DNA of 64,000 nt from contig UQKU01000001.1 of the NCBI GenBank assembly GCA_900541675.1, forward strand, positions 160,190-224,189, in the 5' to 3' direction. Below are positions 48,531 through 57,001 of the stretch, in pieces. The position numbers and the translations under genes were made by a program. The notes under the pieces were generated by a model, which saw nothing but the letters and a program-made list of their open reading frames with translations, was not told where the DNA came from and ran no database searches. This DNA comes from an uncultured Collinsella sp. GTDB lineage: Bacteria; Actinomycetota; Coriobacteriia; Coriobacteriales; Coriobacteriaceae. How positions within the stretch are numbered: position 1 is the first letter of the stretch; every line of letters starts with the position of its first letter.

Positions 48531-48571
48531 AGACCGCCCGCCGCTTTCAGATGCAAAGCGGCGGGCGGTCT
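48531..48571 (-). terminator. terminator after the response regulator operon
   Basis: AGACCGCCCGCCGCTTT and its perfect inverted copy (17 bp) with a 7-base loop; on the minus strand followed by GTTTGTG. Confidence 0.65.
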
Positions 48572-48606
48572 GCTATTTAGCGTTGGAGCACGGTCAAGAG
48601 CATCGA

Positions 48607-49230
48607 TTACGGACGCTCCATGTTGGGAACGATGCTGCCCTCGGTCACCGCGTGCACAGCCAGGCGCATGATGTTGTCGTAGCCGGTCTTGCTCAGAATC
48701 TCCGAGATGCGGCGCTTGACGGTGCCCTCGCTCATAAACAGCTCTGCCGCGATCTCGCGACGACTCTTGCCCTCGCAGGCAAGGCGCAGGATCGACAGCT
48801 CAACATCGTCGAGGGCCGCCGTGCCCGAAAAAATGCTCTCGGGCGGCTTGGGAAACGTGCAATAGCCCGCCAGCGTAGAGCGCATCACGGCGAACAGCTC
48901 GTCGATACCGACGTTCTTGTACACAAAGCTATCGACGCCCGCCTCGCGCGCCTGATCGACAAAGGTGATCTCGGGCATGCCCGTCATGATGATGACGCGA
49001 CACTCAGGCAGTTCCTCTTTAATGCGCGCCGCCGCCACGATGCCGTTGGAGTCGTGCTCGGTGCACACGTCCATCAGTATCATGTCCGGGCGCTCCCTGA
49101 GTACGACGTCGAGTGCTTCGGAAGCGTCGGCGATCGCGGCGACAACGGTCATATCGGGCTGGTCGCCAACGGAGCGCGCCAGGCTCTCGCGCAGGATGGC
49201 CTGGTCTTCGACTATAAGGACGCGAATCAT
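48607..49230 (-). CDS. NarL/LuxR-type response regulator
   Basis: 207 aa. Receiver domain MIRVLIVEDQAILRES with acidic pocket and phospho-acceptor Asp in PDMILMDVC near 54; LuxR-type HTH at about 145-195 (LACEGKSRREIAAELFMSEGTVKRRISEIL). Its start overlaps the end of the kinase gene at 49227 by 4 bases (ATGA), so they form a two-component pair. Confidence 0.9.
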   Translation of the reverse strand: MIRVLIVEDQAILRESLARSVGDQPDMTVVAAIADASEALDVVLRERPDMILMDVCTEHDSNGIVAAARIKEELPECRVIIMTGMPEITFVDQAREAGVDSFVYKNVGIDELFAVMRSTLAGYCTFPKPPESIFSGTAALDDVELSILRLACEGKSRREIAAELFMSEGTVKRRISEILSKTGYDNIMRLAVHAVTEGSIVPNMERP

Positions 49231-50726
49231 GAGCTTCTCCTTTGGGACGTGTCGTTGGCGTTAAGCGGAATGGATACCGCAAGCGTAAAGGGCGGGGCGG
49301 CGTGGACCTCTAGGCTGCCACCCAGATCTTGCGCGACATGCCTCATGCCTGGAATACCCGTTCCCTCGCGATACGATACGGGGGCCGGGGACCCGTCGTT
49401 AGAAATCGTCATGTGCGCGACGGCGTCAGCATCCGTCCCCTCCTGCCACAGACACACGTGGACCCGATGCGCCTGCGCATGCTTGGTGGCATTGGTCGAG
49501 GCCTCGCGGATAATCTGCAAAAATGCGGCGGCGACACGCGCATCCTGGGGCAGTGCGCCCTCGACATCGATCTGCACGCTCACCAGGCCGAAGGCGTGGA
49601 CGATATCGCCCAGCTGCTCCGAAGGCTCACCGGCACCGCCACGGCGCAGATCGGCGGCAATTGAGCGCAGCAGCGGGTCGATCTGCTCGAGTGACTCGTC
49701 ATCCAGGCGCCCCTCCTCCAGATAACGATGGAGGGTGGACAGGCGCTGCCCGATCACGTCGTGCACGCGGGCACGCATGCGCAGGTAGGCAGCATTGTCG
49801 GCAACCTTTTTGACTTCTTCGATCTGGGCTTGGAGCTCTTGTCCCGCAAGCTCAAGCAGGTGGTTGGCTTGCGCCAGGCGATCATGAGCATGCGCATACT
49901 CTGTCACATCCAGACCGATAATGCGCTCGAAGAGGCGGCCCGAAACCACAACGTCATCGTGCACGAACAAGCGAATCTCGGCGGGAGAAACCTCGACCAC
50001 AACGCGCGCCTCACCAAAGCGGTCCAGATTAATGCGCACGCGGTTCTGACTGCTTTCGGGCATTTGCATGCTGAGTTTGCGCAGGTCGTTCCATGTACCG
50101 CTCATATCGCCTAGGTCGGTGGGCATATGAAGCTCCGCCAGGTTTTTTCGCATGCAGCGGTTCATGAGCAGCGGACGGCCCCTCGGGTCCAGATACAGGA
50201 TGCCCACGGGAATCACATTGATGGTCTCGATCGTCGAGAACGCGGTGATGTCCTCCTGGCGGTTACGGACGTCCATCAAGAGCGCCGCAATGGAACGGAA
50301 TAGGAAGAATGCCGCCTCCGCGATGACAACCGCGGTCCACGCCGAGCCCATGGCACGGACCGGCAGCGGCGTCACGGCGGCAACAAGCAGCAGCTCGGCC
50401 AGCATGACGGGGCGACGATAGTGCACCATAAGCACCACGCCATAGGCAAAGATCGCGGCATTGAGCCACAGCACTCCGCCCATTGCCCTGGCGCAAACGT
50501 CAAGCGGCGCCACCAGATACGAGCCAGACGACGCGAACAAGATGAGCGCCGAAATAACTAGGTGAAGCACAAGGCTCGCCTCGTAGGCGCAAATCACCTT
50601 ACGGTTATAGGGCGAGCGGCGCGATGCGATGAGCGGGACGTGGATCATCTGCAGACACGCAGCCAGGGCAAAGACAACATCGAGCGCAACGATTTGGGGA
50701 AGGATGAGCGAAATCTGCATCGTCAC
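49227..50726 (-). CDS. membrane sensor histidine kinase
   Basis: 499 aa. Six or so membrane helices at about 1-185, a PAS-like cytoplasmic domain (NVIPVGILYLDPRGRPLLMNR) at about 200-300, then a NarX/HisKA_3-like dimerisation helix with the probable phospho-His in RVHDVIGQRLS near 350 and an HATPase with REASTNATKHAQAHRVHV and GIPGMRHVAQDLGGSL. It overlaps its response regulator by 4 bases, and its start overlaps the upstream membrane gene (stop 50723) by 4 bases. Confidence 0.85.
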   Translation of the reverse strand: MTMQISLILPQIVALDVVFALAACLQMIHVPLIASRRSPYNRKVICAYEASLVLHLVISALILFASSGSYLVAPLDVCARAMGGVLWLNAAIFAYGVVLMVHYRRPVMLAELLLVAAVTPLPVRAMGSAWTAVVIAEAAFFLFRSIAALLMDVRNRQEDITAFSTIETINVIPVGILYLDPRGRPLLMNRCMRKNLAELHMPTDLGDMSGTWNDLRKLSMQMPESSQNRVRINLDRFGEARVVVEVSPAEIRLFVHDDVVVSGRLFERIIGLDVTEYAHAHDRLAQANHLLELAGQELQAQIEEVKKVADNAAYLRMRARVHDVIGQRLSTLHRYLEEGRLDDESLEQIDPLLRSIAADLRRGGAGEPSEQLGDIVHAFGLVSVQIDVEGALPQDARVAAAFLQIIREASTNATKHAQAHRVHVCLWQEGTDADAVAHMTISNDGSPAPVSYREGTGIPGMRHVAQDLGGSLEVHAAPPFTLAVSIPLNANDTSQRRSS

Positions 50727-52606
50727 TCACCCGCCCGCGGCATCAAGACGATCATGCGCAGCTGGCCGGGCTCACCCTCAAGGCGGTATGCCACGTTGCG
50801 CCCTTGCAGAGCGCTTTCGAGCTCTTGCGCAGCGGGCGTCTGCGAAAGATCTGCATCATCGTTGGAAAAAAGCGTGGCGCGCAGCTCGACACTGCATCGG
50901 TCATGGTCGCCCAAGTGATACATAAGCGCCGGATGGTCGGTGGTGTAGGCAAAAAACGCAAAGTCATACACACAGTCGTACAGGGCGCTTACCGTACTGG
51001 CGTGCATCGGGCGCCGTATGGCGATAATCGAGGCGCAATCGATATCGATGGTGCGCAGGTCGCTTGCGAGCTCGTTGGCAATGAGCTGAATGCGGTCGCG
51101 ATCAAAACCGCTCTCCCCGTGCTGTGCCAACGTGAGCGACCCCTTGCGTTTGCAATAGGCGACGAGCATCTTGGCGCGCTGCAGCATGCGGTAACGCTCG
51201 TGCGAAGACGCTTCGTCGGTCAACGGCGGCAGCGAGCTCAGCAGGTCGTACATCCCTTCGAGCGCGCGGGCAAGCGCCTGGTCTACGTCTTGGACCAGCA
51301 AGGTCTCGGCCTCTTGGTCTGCCAAATGCGTCTTAAGGTCGTAGTCGGCGGCGAGTAGCTCGTTTTGACGCTGCAGCTCCATGCGACGATGTGCCAGTTC
51401 ACGGTTAAGCTCGTTGAGCTCCGACACGTCTTGGACAAGCAGGGCCGATCCGCCCAGCAGTGGAAAGGCACGATACATTACATCGGGATCGGACGCCACG
51501 GCAAAGGCATGGGCGCGGCCGTGCTCCTGGGTCCGCAACTCCTCGCGCACGCCTACCGGCATTGGCTTTGACACCGGCGTGGCATAGACTTCCTGCAGGT
51601 CGCGCGTTAGAACTTTGAGGTCGAGCGGCAAGGTGTCGAAGATGCCGGCGATGTCGTGATACGACGGAATGACACCGCAATCGAGACAGATTTCCATCGC
51701 CACCACGCACAGGACACAATAGACGAGCGAAAAGTTGAGCCTCCATGCCCAGGGCACGCGCAACGCATACGAGATGGCAAAGAATGCACCACCCAGTAGT
51801 ACGAGCGCCGCCGTGCCCGAGAAACGCTGGATGCGAAAGGACGAGGACCGACCAACCAGGATAAAAAAGGCCACGAAGTCAAAGGCCGTCCACACGAGGA
51901 CGGCGAAATAACCCCAGCCGTACGTGTAATCGTTGCTCCAGGTGTCGCTTGTGCGGTCAAAGCGGAAGACCTGCTGGTGAAAATCGTTGGTGAGCACAAA
52001 TCCGATAAGCAGGATGGCCGCAATCCACAGCGCAGCGCAGTAGCGGCGACCCAGGCGGTGTTGCTCCAGGCCCGCAAGGCGCAGACCACACAACTGATAG
52101 AGCAGCGGAATGAGCGTCATGGGCACGTAGTACAGGTACCACAGCACGGTGGCATAGAACGGCGTGAACGACTTGTACTTGAGAATGACTTCGATCATCC
52201 ACAGGGCGCAGATGGTGGCGATGGCAACAAGGCGGCGGCGCAACACATAGTCCAAACAGCGCAGATAGACCGACACGCCCCAGATTGAAAATATAATTGC
52301 GGCGACAAGCAGCGGGAGAGAGCTCGAGTGGACGAGCGCATCCACGACCTCTTCGGACACCTTGCTATAAGCGGGCACGGCATTGGAAAGCTTGGAATCG
52401 GAGGCGAACAACGCCGGCAAGACTGCCAAAAGTATAAGGAACAGCGCGGTGGTGACACCGGCGACAGCAAAGACGCGGTGGCGATATGCACGGTGCGTTA
52501 TACCAACTAGGAATCGCGGCATGGCGAACAGCCTGCCGCCCCTGGGATCCGCAACCGGCGCGGTCCGGGCGGCCGCGTGGCCGATATGTCGCTCGCGGGT
52601 ACCCAT
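50723..52606 (-). CDS. second large membrane sensor-like protein of the two-component operon
   Basis: 627 aa from the ATG at 52606 (AAAGG upstream); another possible start is the ATG at 52522. About eight membrane helices (HRVFAVAGVTTALFLILLAV onward), then a cytoplasmic part with LVQDVSELNELNRELAHRRMELQRQNELLAADY, a coiled coil, and MLQRAKMLVAYCKRKGS. I see the position of a kinase dimerisation domain but no complete HATPase boxes. It may be a sensor partner that signals through the kinase at 49227. First gene of the three-gene operon. Confidence 0.6.
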   Translation of the reverse strand: MGTRERHIGHAAARTAPVADPRGGRLFAMPRFLVGITHRAYRHRVFAVAGVTTALFLILLAVLPALFASDSKLSNAVPAYSKVSEEVVDALVHSSSLPLLVAAIIFSIWGVSVYLRCLDYVLRRRLVAIATICALWMIEVILKYKSFTPFYATVLWYLYYVPMTLIPLLYQLCGLRLAGLEQHRLGRRYCAALWIAAILLIGFVLTNDFHQQVFRFDRTSDTWSNDYTYGWGYFAVLVWTAFDFVAFFILVGRSSSFRIQRFSGTAALVLLGGAFFAISYALRVPWAWRLNFSLVYCVLCVVAMEICLDCGVIPSYHDIAGIFDTLPLDLKVLTRDLQEVYATPVSKPMPVGVREELRTQEHGRAHAFAVASDPDVMYRAFPLLGGSALLVQDVSELNELNRELAHRRMELQRQNELLAADYDLKTHLADQEAETLLVQDVDQALARALEGMYDLLSSLPPLTDEASSHERYRMLQRAKMLVAYCKRKGSLTLAQHGESGFDRDRIQLIANELASDLRTIDIDCASIIAIRRPMHASTVSALYDCVYDFAFFAYTTDHPALMYHLGDHDRCSVELRATLFSNDDADLSQTPAAQELESALQGRNVAYRLEGEPGQLRMIVLMPRAGE

Positions 52607-52764
52607 AGTGCCTTTAGTGTACCGACAGATGGGTCGAAAAAGCGGGCCGCATGTCCCAAAATCCGCAGACGGCAAGGCGTCCGGCGAGCACATACTCGCC
52701 GGGCGCCTTGGTCAGGAGGCCATGAGGACGAGCACGCGAAATTCACAGCGGTCAGGTCCGCCCC

Positions 52765-52872
52765 CCTAAGGGCCTGAGGTGCTCAAGACTGGGAGCGACA
52801 AGCCCGACGAAGCGTACTTAGGTACGCGAGGAGGGTTGGAGCCCCAAGGTTGAGCGCCTCAGTGCCCTTAGG
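52765..52872. ncRNA. structured element overlapping the stop codon of the 6-phospho-beta-glucosidase gene
   Basis: Outer helix CCTAAGGGC (52765-52773) with GCCCTTAGG (52864-52872), continued by CTGAGG/CCTCAG and GCTCAA/TTGAGC, making more than 20 bp with few mismatches; inner GGGAGC/GCCCC-type and AGCCC/GGGTT pairings; apical GCGTAC-TTAG-GTACGC hairpin. The TAA stop (52868-52870) of the minus-strand gene lies inside the outer helix. Function unknown: a terminator-like or 3' UTR structure. Different in sequence from the 37972/42302 element. Confidence 0.6.
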
Positions 52873-54298
52873 AAAGGTCCTCACCATTAGAAGCAATAAC
52901 CTTCTTGTACCAGTCGAAGCTCTTCTTTTTGGAGCGCTTGAGGGTGCCGTTGCCCGCATCATCGCGGTCCACATAGATAAAGCCGTAGCGCTTGGACATC
53001 TCGCCCGTGCCGGCGCTCACCAGGTCGATCGGGCCCCAGGTGGTGTAGCCCAGCAGGTCAACGCCGTCCTCGGTCACCGCGTCGCGCATCGCGGCGATGT
53101 GCTGACGCAGGAAGTCGATACGGTAGTCGTCGTTGATGGAGCCATCCTCCTCGACAACATCCTTGGCGCCCAGACCGTTCTCGACCACAAACAGCGGCTT
53201 CTGATAACGGTCGTACAGGTCGTTAAGGGTGATGCGGAAGCCCAGCGGATCGATGGCCCAGCCCCACTGGCTCTCCTGCAGGTAGGGATTCTTGGCGCCG
53301 GCGAAGGCATTGCCCTGGGTGCGCTCGACATCGGGGTTATCGGCACCGGCGGAGCAACGGGTGCTGTAATAGCTAAAGCTGATGAAGTCGACGGTGTTGG
53401 CGGCCAGGATCTCGCGGTCCTCGTCCGTCATACCCACATCGATTCCCAGACGCTCGAGCTTCTTGACAGCATAGGCCGGGTAGTAGCCACGGCTCTGGAC
53501 GTCGACGAAGAAATAGTTGCTCTGGTTGTCGAGCTGCGCCTGGCGTACATCGCCCGGACGGCAGCTGTAGGGGTAGTAGCTACCTGCGGCAAGCATGCAG
53601 CCGATCTTGATCTCGGGGTCGATCTCGTGGGCGATCTTGGTTGCCCACGCGCTGGCGACGAGCTCGTTGTGGGCTGCCAGGTACTCGACGGCTTCCTTGT
53701 TCTCGCCCTCCTCAAAGACCAGACCGGCACCCATAAACGGCAGGTGCAGGATCATATTGATCTCGTTGAAGGTAAGCCAGTACTTCACCAGACCCTTGTA
53801 GCGGGTGAAGATCGTGGTCGCGAGGTTCTTGTAGAAGTCGATGAGCTTGCGGTTGCGCCAGCCGCCGTACTCCTTGATGAGGTGAATCGGGCAGTCGAAG
53901 TGTGTGATGGTCACGAGCGGCTCGATACCGTGCGCCTGGCACTCGCGGAATACGTCCTCGTAGAAAGCCAAGCCGGCCTCGTTGGGCTCGGTCTCGTCAC
54001 CGTTGGGGAAAATGCGGGTCCACGCCAAGCTCATGCGGAAGGTCTTAAAGCCCATCTCGGCAAAGAGGGCGATGTCCTCCTTGTAATGGTGATAGAAATC
54101 GATGCCGGTCTGCGCGGGATAGTAATAGCCATCCTCGAAGTCGAGCATCTTGCGCTGGCCGGAGACCACCGCATAGCGCTCGGGGCCGTGCGGTGCCACG
54201 TCCACGTTGGCCAGGCCACGGCCGTCCACGTTGTAGGCGCCCTCGCACTGGTTGGCAGCCGTCGCGCCGCCCCACAGGAAGTCATTACGGAAAGCCAT
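52868..54298 (-). CDS. GH1 6-phospho-beta-glucosidase
   Basis: 476 aa, full length. N-terminal FLWGGATAANQCEGAYN; acid/base Glu in WLTFNEIN near 180; nucleophile Glu in FVVENGLGAKD near 376; and the phosphate-binding loop near 430, SKRYGFIYVDRD with KKKSFDWYKKVI, typical of the BglA/AscB/CelF group. It hydrolyses phosphorylated beta-glucosides after PTS uptake, in the cytoplasm. No PTS permease is adjacent. Confidence 0.92.
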   Translation of the reverse strand: MAFRNDFLWGGATAANQCEGAYNVDGRGLANVDVAPHGPERYAVVSGQRKMLDFEDGYYYPAQTGIDFYHHYKEDIALFAEMGFKTFRMSLAWTRIFPNGDETEPNEAGLAFYEDVFRECQAHGIEPLVTITHFDCPIHLIKEYGGWRNRKLIDFYKNLATTIFTRYKGLVKYWLTFNEINMILHLPFMGAGLVFEEGENKEAVEYLAAHNELVASAWATKIAHEIDPEIKIGCMLAAGSYYPYSCRPGDVRQAQLDNQSNYFFVDVQSRGYYPAYAVKKLERLGIDVGMTDEDREILAANTVDFISFSYYSTRCSAGADNPDVERTQGNAFAGAKNPYLQESQWGWAIDPLGFRITLNDLYDRYQKPLFVVENGLGAKDVVEEDGSINDDYRIDFLRQHIAAMRDAVTEDGVDLLGYTTWGPIDLVSAGTGEMSKRYGFIYVDRDDAGNGTLKRSKKKSFDWYKKVIASNGEDLS

Positions 54299-54380
54299 GC
54301 ATCAATCCTTTCATATGCCGCTTGTCGTGGTTTCAGTATCCCCGCGAACGGGGTACCACTCAACGACAACAGCGCAGGTC

Positions 54381-54439
54381 GATACTTCTTTTCGCGCGCA
54401 GGTGCTCGGCGGCCGCCCCTCCTGACACTTTTTGATACC
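54381..54439. repeat. intergenic repeat, family K
   Basis: GATACTTCTTTTCGCGC...CTGACACTTTTTGATACC, similar to 39655-39714. Confidence 0.5.
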
Positions 54440-54450
54440 CGCCTGCCCAA

Positions 54451-54487
54451 GCCGCCACAAAGGGGACAGGCACCTTTGTGATGGTTT
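54451..54487. repeat. palindromic repeat, family A
   Basis: GCCGCCACAAAGGGGACAGG and CACCTTTGTGATGGTTT; the fourth copy of the family in the window and the most diverged. Confidence 0.6.
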
Positions 54488-54497
54488 GGGCCCGTTT

Positions 54498-54554
54498 GTC
54501 TCGATCTGTAACAGGTAGGCAGCCAAAGCCGGGCCTGGTGTTACAGATCGAGAT
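54498..54554. repeat. palindromic repeat, family B
   Basis: GTCTCGATCTGTAACA and TGTTACAGATCGAGA arms with a diverged GC-rich centre. Confidence 0.65.
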
Positions 54555-54577
54555 TTTCGGGCGGGCCCCTGCAGTTT

Positions 54578-54634
54578 GTCTCGATCTGTAACAGGTAGAG
54601 ACGATTTAGCCCGCTAGATGTTACAGATCGAGAC
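54578..54634. repeat. palindromic repeat, family B
   Basis: The same arms as 54498 and 12028; it ends 9 bases from the stop codon of the DUF4867 gene. Confidence 0.65.
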
Positions 54635-54642
54635 AGAAGATT

Positions 54643-55287
54643 CTAGTCGCAGATGATGTCGAGGTTTTTGCCGATGAGGCCTACGTAGCCGCCCTCGGCA
54701 GCCTTGGGGCTGTCGGCGTGGCAGAGAACCCACTTGTCAGCCTTCCAGTAGCAGTAGCTGTCGCCGGCCGCGGGCATGTCAGCTGCAGCCTCGGGACGCG
54801 GACCGTTGGTGCCGGCGGGCAGCGCCACCATCACCTGGAAGCCGCCGTCGTCAACCATGCACGGCGTGTAGTGAAGCGTGGTGTTGAAAACCTCGACGAC
54901 CTTGCCGGCCGGCACGCGGAACGCCTTGACGCACGCGGTGTCGAGCTTGCCGTCCTCGATCTCCCAGCGATGCGCCGCAAGCAGGATAAAGTCGCGTGCG
55001 CCCAGGTTAAACTCGCTGGCGCGGTGATACTCCAGGCAGTTGAGACGCGTGTTGTGCCCGTTGCACCAGCCGAGCTGGAAGGGACGGCCACCAAACATGA
55101 GAAAGCCCAGTTTGTCGGCATCCTTGACGCCCTCGAGCTCCGGCGCACTTGCTACGTACTTGCTGCCCTCGGGAATGGGCGTGGCAGAAAGCGCCTCGAG
55201 CACGGGCGACGTGAGCTCGGACGGAACGTTATCCCAAACGTTGCCATAGGACTTGAACTCGGAATCCTCGACAGAATAGATATGCAT
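54643..55287 (-). CDS. DUF4867 family protein (cupin-like)
   Basis: 214 aa from the ATG at 55287 (AGGAG upstream). Conserved pattern of DUF4867: FGGRPFQLGWCNGHNTRLNCLEYHRASEFNLG and DFILLAAHRWEIEDGKLDT, then FRVPAGKVVEVFNTTLHYTPC, which looks like a cupin/sugar-isomerase-like beta-barrel with a His/Cys metal site. The family is usually found near sugar catabolic genes; its reaction is not known to me. Confidence 0.65.
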   Translation of the reverse strand: MHIYSVEDSEFKSYGNVWDNVPSELTSPVLEALSATPIPEGSKYVASAPELEGVKDADKLGFLMFGGRPFQLGWCNGHNTRLNCLEYHRASEFNLGARDFILLAAHRWEIEDGKLDTACVKAFRVPAGKVVEVFNTTLHYTPCMVDDGGFQVMVALPAGTNGPRPEAAADMPAAGDSYCYWKADKWVLCHADSPKAAEGGYVGLIGKNLDIICD

Positions 55288-55371
55288 GTTCACTCCTGTT
55301 CGTTTATGTGACAGTATGAACATTCTAGAACAAACATGAGCGATTTTGAACGCTCGTCCCGACCACTCAAC

Positions 55372-55403
55372 AAAAAGGCGCCCCCGCATAAGCGAAGGCG
55401 CCC
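55372..55403 (-). terminator. terminator after luxS
   Basis: On the minus strand, GGGCGCCTTCGC and GGGGGCGCC form a stem, followed by TTTTT. Confidence 0.7.
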
Positions 55404-55431
55404 AATGCGCACGTTTTAGGCGATAAAGCCC

Positions 55432-55920
55432 TTACGCCTGCTGATAATGCAGGTGTTTCTCGTCGATATCGGCCAGATCGCGGTCGAGGTAGCGGCGCGC
55501 GAGCCAGTTAGCCATGGGAAGGTTCTGGTCCAGGTAGTTGCCGCACTCCTCGGGAGCGGCACCGGGGACATCGCCCTCGAAGTCGGCGACAAACTCAAAC
55601 AGCTCGCGCACGAGCGGCAAGATCTCCTCGCTCGTCAGCTCACCAAAAACGACGAGGTAAAAGCCCGTGCGGCAGCCCATCGGGCCAAAGTAGACAATGC
55701 GGCTCGACCACTCGGCATGGTTGCGAAGGAACGTCGCACCCAGGTGCTCGATGGTGTGGCACTCGGCCGTGTTCATGACCGGCTCCTTGTTGGGCGTGGT
55801 CAGGCGCAGATCAAAGGTGGTGACGGCAGCGCCGGTCGCCGGATCGCGGTCGATGCGGCTCACATACACGCCGGGCTCAAGCAGCAGATGGTCAACGGAA
55901 AAACTCGCGATGCGCTCCAT
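55432..55920 (-). CDS. luxS: S-ribosylhomocysteine lyase LuxS
   Basis: 162 aa, ATG with GAGAGGA upstream. Splits S-ribosylhomocysteine to homocysteine and DPD, the AI-2 precursor. Metal site HTIEHL at about residues 54-59 and Cys in APEECGNYLDQNL near 127; catalytic Cys in MGCRTGFY near 83. Own terminator; the neighbouring nucleoside genes are on the same strand, but a repeat separates them. Confidence 0.96.
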   Translation of the reverse strand: MERIASFSVDHLLLEPGVYVSRIDRDPATGAAVTTFDLRLTTPNKEPVMNTAECHTIEHLGATFLRNHAEWSSRIVYFGPMGCRTGFYLVVFGELTSEEILPLVRELFEFVADFEGDVPGAAPEECGNYLDQNLPMANWLARRYLDRDLADIDEKHLHYQQA

Positions 55921-55941
55921 GGCAGATCCTCTCGATAGTCA

Positions 55942-55969
55942 AATTGGGACGGGGCTCTTTTAGCTGGTT
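55942..55969. repeat. family F copy
   Basis: AATTGGGACGGGGCTCTTTTAGCTGG; between the luxS start and the nucleoside hydrolase stop. A second GCCCCATCC fragment follows at 56004. Confidence 0.45.
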
Positions 55970-56022
55970 CGAATAGTCGCACCAATCATACCAGTCAAAA
56001 AAGCCCCATCCAAAAAGACAAC

Positions 56023-56997
56023 TTAGCCAAGGACACGGGCCAAGCGCGTCTTGAACTCGGACAGGAAGCGCGGAGCGTCAACAGTCAGCGCCACGAGTGC
56101 GCTCTTGTCGGGGTCGGCCACACGGTGCTCGTCGCAAATGGTGCGGCCGCGATACTCGCCCAGCAGATCAACACGCAGGTTGCAGCCGAGCGCACCCACG
56201 AGCGTGGGGTCAATCGCCACGGCGACGGCCAGCGGATCGTGCAGCGCACAACCACCCAGGTAGGGTGCGTTCATCTCGTACGAGCCAATGTAGTGTTCGA
56301 CCATGCTCGCAAATGCGCAGCCCGCCATGGTGCCCGAGCCCGTCCAGCCGGCAATGTCGCGGCGCGTAAGCACCACGCGGTGCGTCACGTCCAGGCCCAC
56401 CATGGTGAGCTTGCGGCCCGAACGCAGCACGGCATCGGCCGCCTCGGGATCGCTTGCCATGTTGGCCTCGGCACCCGCACTCACGTTACCGGGCACGGTC
56501 AGGGCGCCGCCCATTACCACCACGCGGCCGATAGACATCACCGCCGCCGCATCGCGCTCCAGGGCAAGCGCCAGGTTGGAGAGCGGGCCGGTCGCTACGT
56601 AGACCAGATCGGGACCATAGGTGCGCGCGGCATCGATCAGATAATCGACCGCAGCGTTGCCATCGGCAGACGTCGCCCCCACCGGCTCGTAGGGCGACGC
56701 CGGCACGCTCGCACCGCCGATGCCGTTCTTGCCGTGAATGAGCGCGGTGGACGCCGGCGGCGTATAAGGCTCAGTCGCCTGCAGAGGACGGTCGGCACCC
56801 AGGTACACCGGCACCTCGGGACGACCCAACAGGTCGAGCACCGCCAGGCAGTTATGCGCCGACTGGTCGACGCGCACGTTGCCAAAACACGTGGTAATGC
56901 CCACGAGCTCCACCTCGGGGCTCGCGATGGCATAGGCAAGTGCCATCGCATCGTCCACACCCATATCCAGATCAAGGATCAGCTTCTTGATTGCCAT
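56023..56997 (-). CDS. inosine-uridine preferring nucleoside hydrolase
   Basis: 324 aa. N-terminal Ca-binding motif LDLDMGVDDAMALAYA (residues about 7-21); a second conserved region LVYVATGPLSNLALALE near 130; and a catalytic His near AHVAxxDPLA-like GCALHDPLAVAVAI at about 245. Releases ribose from nucleosides. It starts 4 bases after the ribokinase stop, so the two are one operon: ribose is released, then phosphorylated. Confidence 0.9.
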   Translation of the reverse strand: MAIKKLILDLDMGVDDAMALAYAIASPEVELVGITTCFGNVRVDQSAHNCLAVLDLLGRPEVPVYLGADRPLQATEPYTPPASTALIHGKNGIGGASVPASPYEPVGATSADGNAAVDYLIDAARTYGPDLVYVATGPLSNLALALERDAAAVMSIGRVVVMGGALTVPGNVSAGAEANMASDPEAADAVLRSGRKLTMVGLDVTHRVVLTRRDIAGWTGSGTMAGCAFASMVEHYIGSYEMNAPYLGGCALHDPLAVAVAIDPTLVGALGCNLRVDLLGEYRGRTICDEHRVADPDKSALVALTVDAPRFLSEFKTRLARVLG

Positions 56998-57001
56998 TGT
57001 T

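Larger units (their letters stand above)
54299..54642. other. gene-free region made of repeat modules
   Basis: No gene seen. In order it holds the glucosidase upstream region, family K (54381-54439), family A (54451-54487) and two family B palindromes (54498-54554, 54578-54634). Confidence 0.6.

Noticed and set aside
52850..54481. 543-codon plus-strand frame opposite the GH1 gene
   Set aside because: Shadow of the glucosidase; no motif.
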